This document shows positions 5,635 through 6,105 of a DNA stretch of 6,105 bases, in pieces. The DNA is from Flavobacteriales bacterium (GTDB taxonomy: Bacteria; Bacteroidota; Bacteroidia; Flavobacteriales; BACL11), in the NCBI GenBank assembly GCA_002683775.1, contig NYTT01000013.1, positions 1 to 6,105 of the forward strand, in the 5' to 3' direction. The notes under the pieces were generated by a model. The model was not told where the DNA came from, did not search any database, and saw nothing but the letters and a program-made list of their open reading frames with translations. Position 1 is the stretch's first letter, and the number at the start of each line of letters is the position of its first letter. Made by a program: the position numbers and the translations under genes.

Positions 5635-6018
5635 ATGACCCCCTTAGAACAAGAACACTTTGAAATTGAAAGATTTAAGTTTTTTATTGAGCTTTTTAAA
5701 GAAAAAACTTTAAAATTTACCGCATTTTATAACTGCTTAGATAAATGCTTTCAACAAGGTGTAGATAAGCATAATACAAATTTAAGATATGATGAAAATC
5801 GCTTTTTCTTTGTGTATCAAAAAGCTTTATTTCAAGTTGGGGACGGAGTAGAAAAAATAAAAGAAGGGAGTTATTACACTTTAGGAGCGGGGATGGATGA
5901 AGCGGCTATGTGTATGCACTTAGGCTTAACGCCTAAAGAAGCAGTATTAAAAACAATTGAAATGAATGTTTGGACTGCGAACGGGTGTCAAGAGGTGATT
6001 ATAAACAAACAGCAATAA
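5635..6018 (+). CDS. Ntn-hydrolase (HslV/proteasome-like) C-terminal half, lacking the catalytic N-terminus
   Basis: A 127-residue soluble protein. The second half reads like the C-terminal half of HslV-type Ntn hydrolases: a beta-hairpin region (about 58-80, FFFVYQKALFQVGDG...), then YYTLGAGMDEAAMCMHLGL (85-103), equivalent to the family's IGSGxxYAxAA helix, TPKEAVLKTIEMNVWT (104-119), equivalent to the helix ending in YT, and a final strand CQEVIINK. The earlier FFIELFKEK can be aligned with HslV FELFERKL. Residues corresponding to the first 60 or so of HslV, including the nucleophilic Thr1 strand, are absent. The upstream frame is closed by TAA at 5599-5601, so no hidden extension exists. 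It may be a truncated remnant, a catalytically dead structural variant, or a subunit complementing a catalytic partner elsewhere. The similarity is from memory of family patterns and is moderate. The gene starts 4 nt after the membrane-protein stop. Confidence 0.5.
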   Translation: MTPLEQEHFEIERFKFFIELFKEKTLKFTAFYNCLDKCFQQGVDKHNTNLRYDENRFFFVYQKALFQVGDGVEKIKEGSYYTLGAGMDEAAMCMHLGLTPKEAVLKTIEMNVWTANGCQEVIINKQQ

Positions 6019-6019
6019 C

Positions 6020-6105
6020 ATGACACAAGATTTAAAATATTACTTTGATTTGGTTAAAAATTTTAATAAAAAATACAAGGATTTGTTAGATGCCTATGAA
6101 GAACT
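6020..6105 (+). CDS. Start of an unidentified protein (3' partial)
   Basis: The ATG at 6020 lies one base after the preceding stop (TAA 6016-6018) and opens a frame that runs off the right edge, giving 28 full codons. The visible sequence, MTQDLKYYFDLVKNFNKKY and following, is charged and probably helical, with no recognisable motif. The tight spacing indicates that it belongs to the same operon as the three genes before it. There is no Shine-Dalgarno sequence. Confidence 0.6.
   Translation, partial: MTQDLKYYFDLVKNFNKKYKDLLDAYEE

Noticed and set aside
5560..5640. Frameshift hiding the N-terminal half of the Ntn-hydrolase-like protein
   Set aside because: The reading frame is closed at TAA 5599-5601 and the sequence upstream clearly encodes the third membrane helix of another protein.

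Overview
The window is a strongly AT-rich stretch with every gene on the + strand, packed tightly with ATGA overlaps or gaps of a few bases. It reads as part of a phage, prophage or similar mobile element: three orphan DNA methyltransferases of different types, a phage-type DUF3310 protein, small membrane proteins and several proteins I do not recognise. I see no restriction endonuclease, integrase or rRNA/tRNA gene. TGA is an ordinary stop. None of the visible starts has a clear Shine-Dalgarno sequence; most are preceded by A/T only. That habit is typical of Bacteroidota, whereas the conserved blocks of the first methyltransferase remind me of Campylobacterota type III Mod proteins, so the host is left open.

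Left block (1-3963), modification genes: the tail of an unknown gene; a beta-class adenine methyltransferase of type III Mod type (125-1240); a C5-cytosine methyltransferase with a helix-turn-helix-like insert (1245-2606), bracketed by an exact 12-bp direct repeat as if inserted as a cassette; a DUF3310 protein (2646-3062); a second, smaller beta-class methyltransferase (3065-3820); and an overlapping 49-codon ORF with one membrane helix (3814-3963). Together these could modify the element's DNA at several different sequences, a common anti-restriction strategy; this is inference from family and context.

Middle (3964-4168): a non-coding gap with two hairpins, one terminator-like, and a cluster of GTGACA/TGTCAC elements. 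The same hexamer reappears inside the next gene in an in-frame 15-bp tandem repeat. This is the most unusual structure in the window; it could be an operator, a replication or packaging site, or a terminator plus coincidence.

Right block (4169-6105): an unrecognised 334-residue protein with a lysine-rich pentapeptide-repeat linker, a three-helix membrane protein, a 127-residue protein resembling the C-terminal half of an HslV/proteasome-like Ntn hydrolase without the catalytic N-terminus, and the start of another gene. This looks like a second operon, possibly of late or packaging genes, but no hallmark structural gene is visible to prove it.
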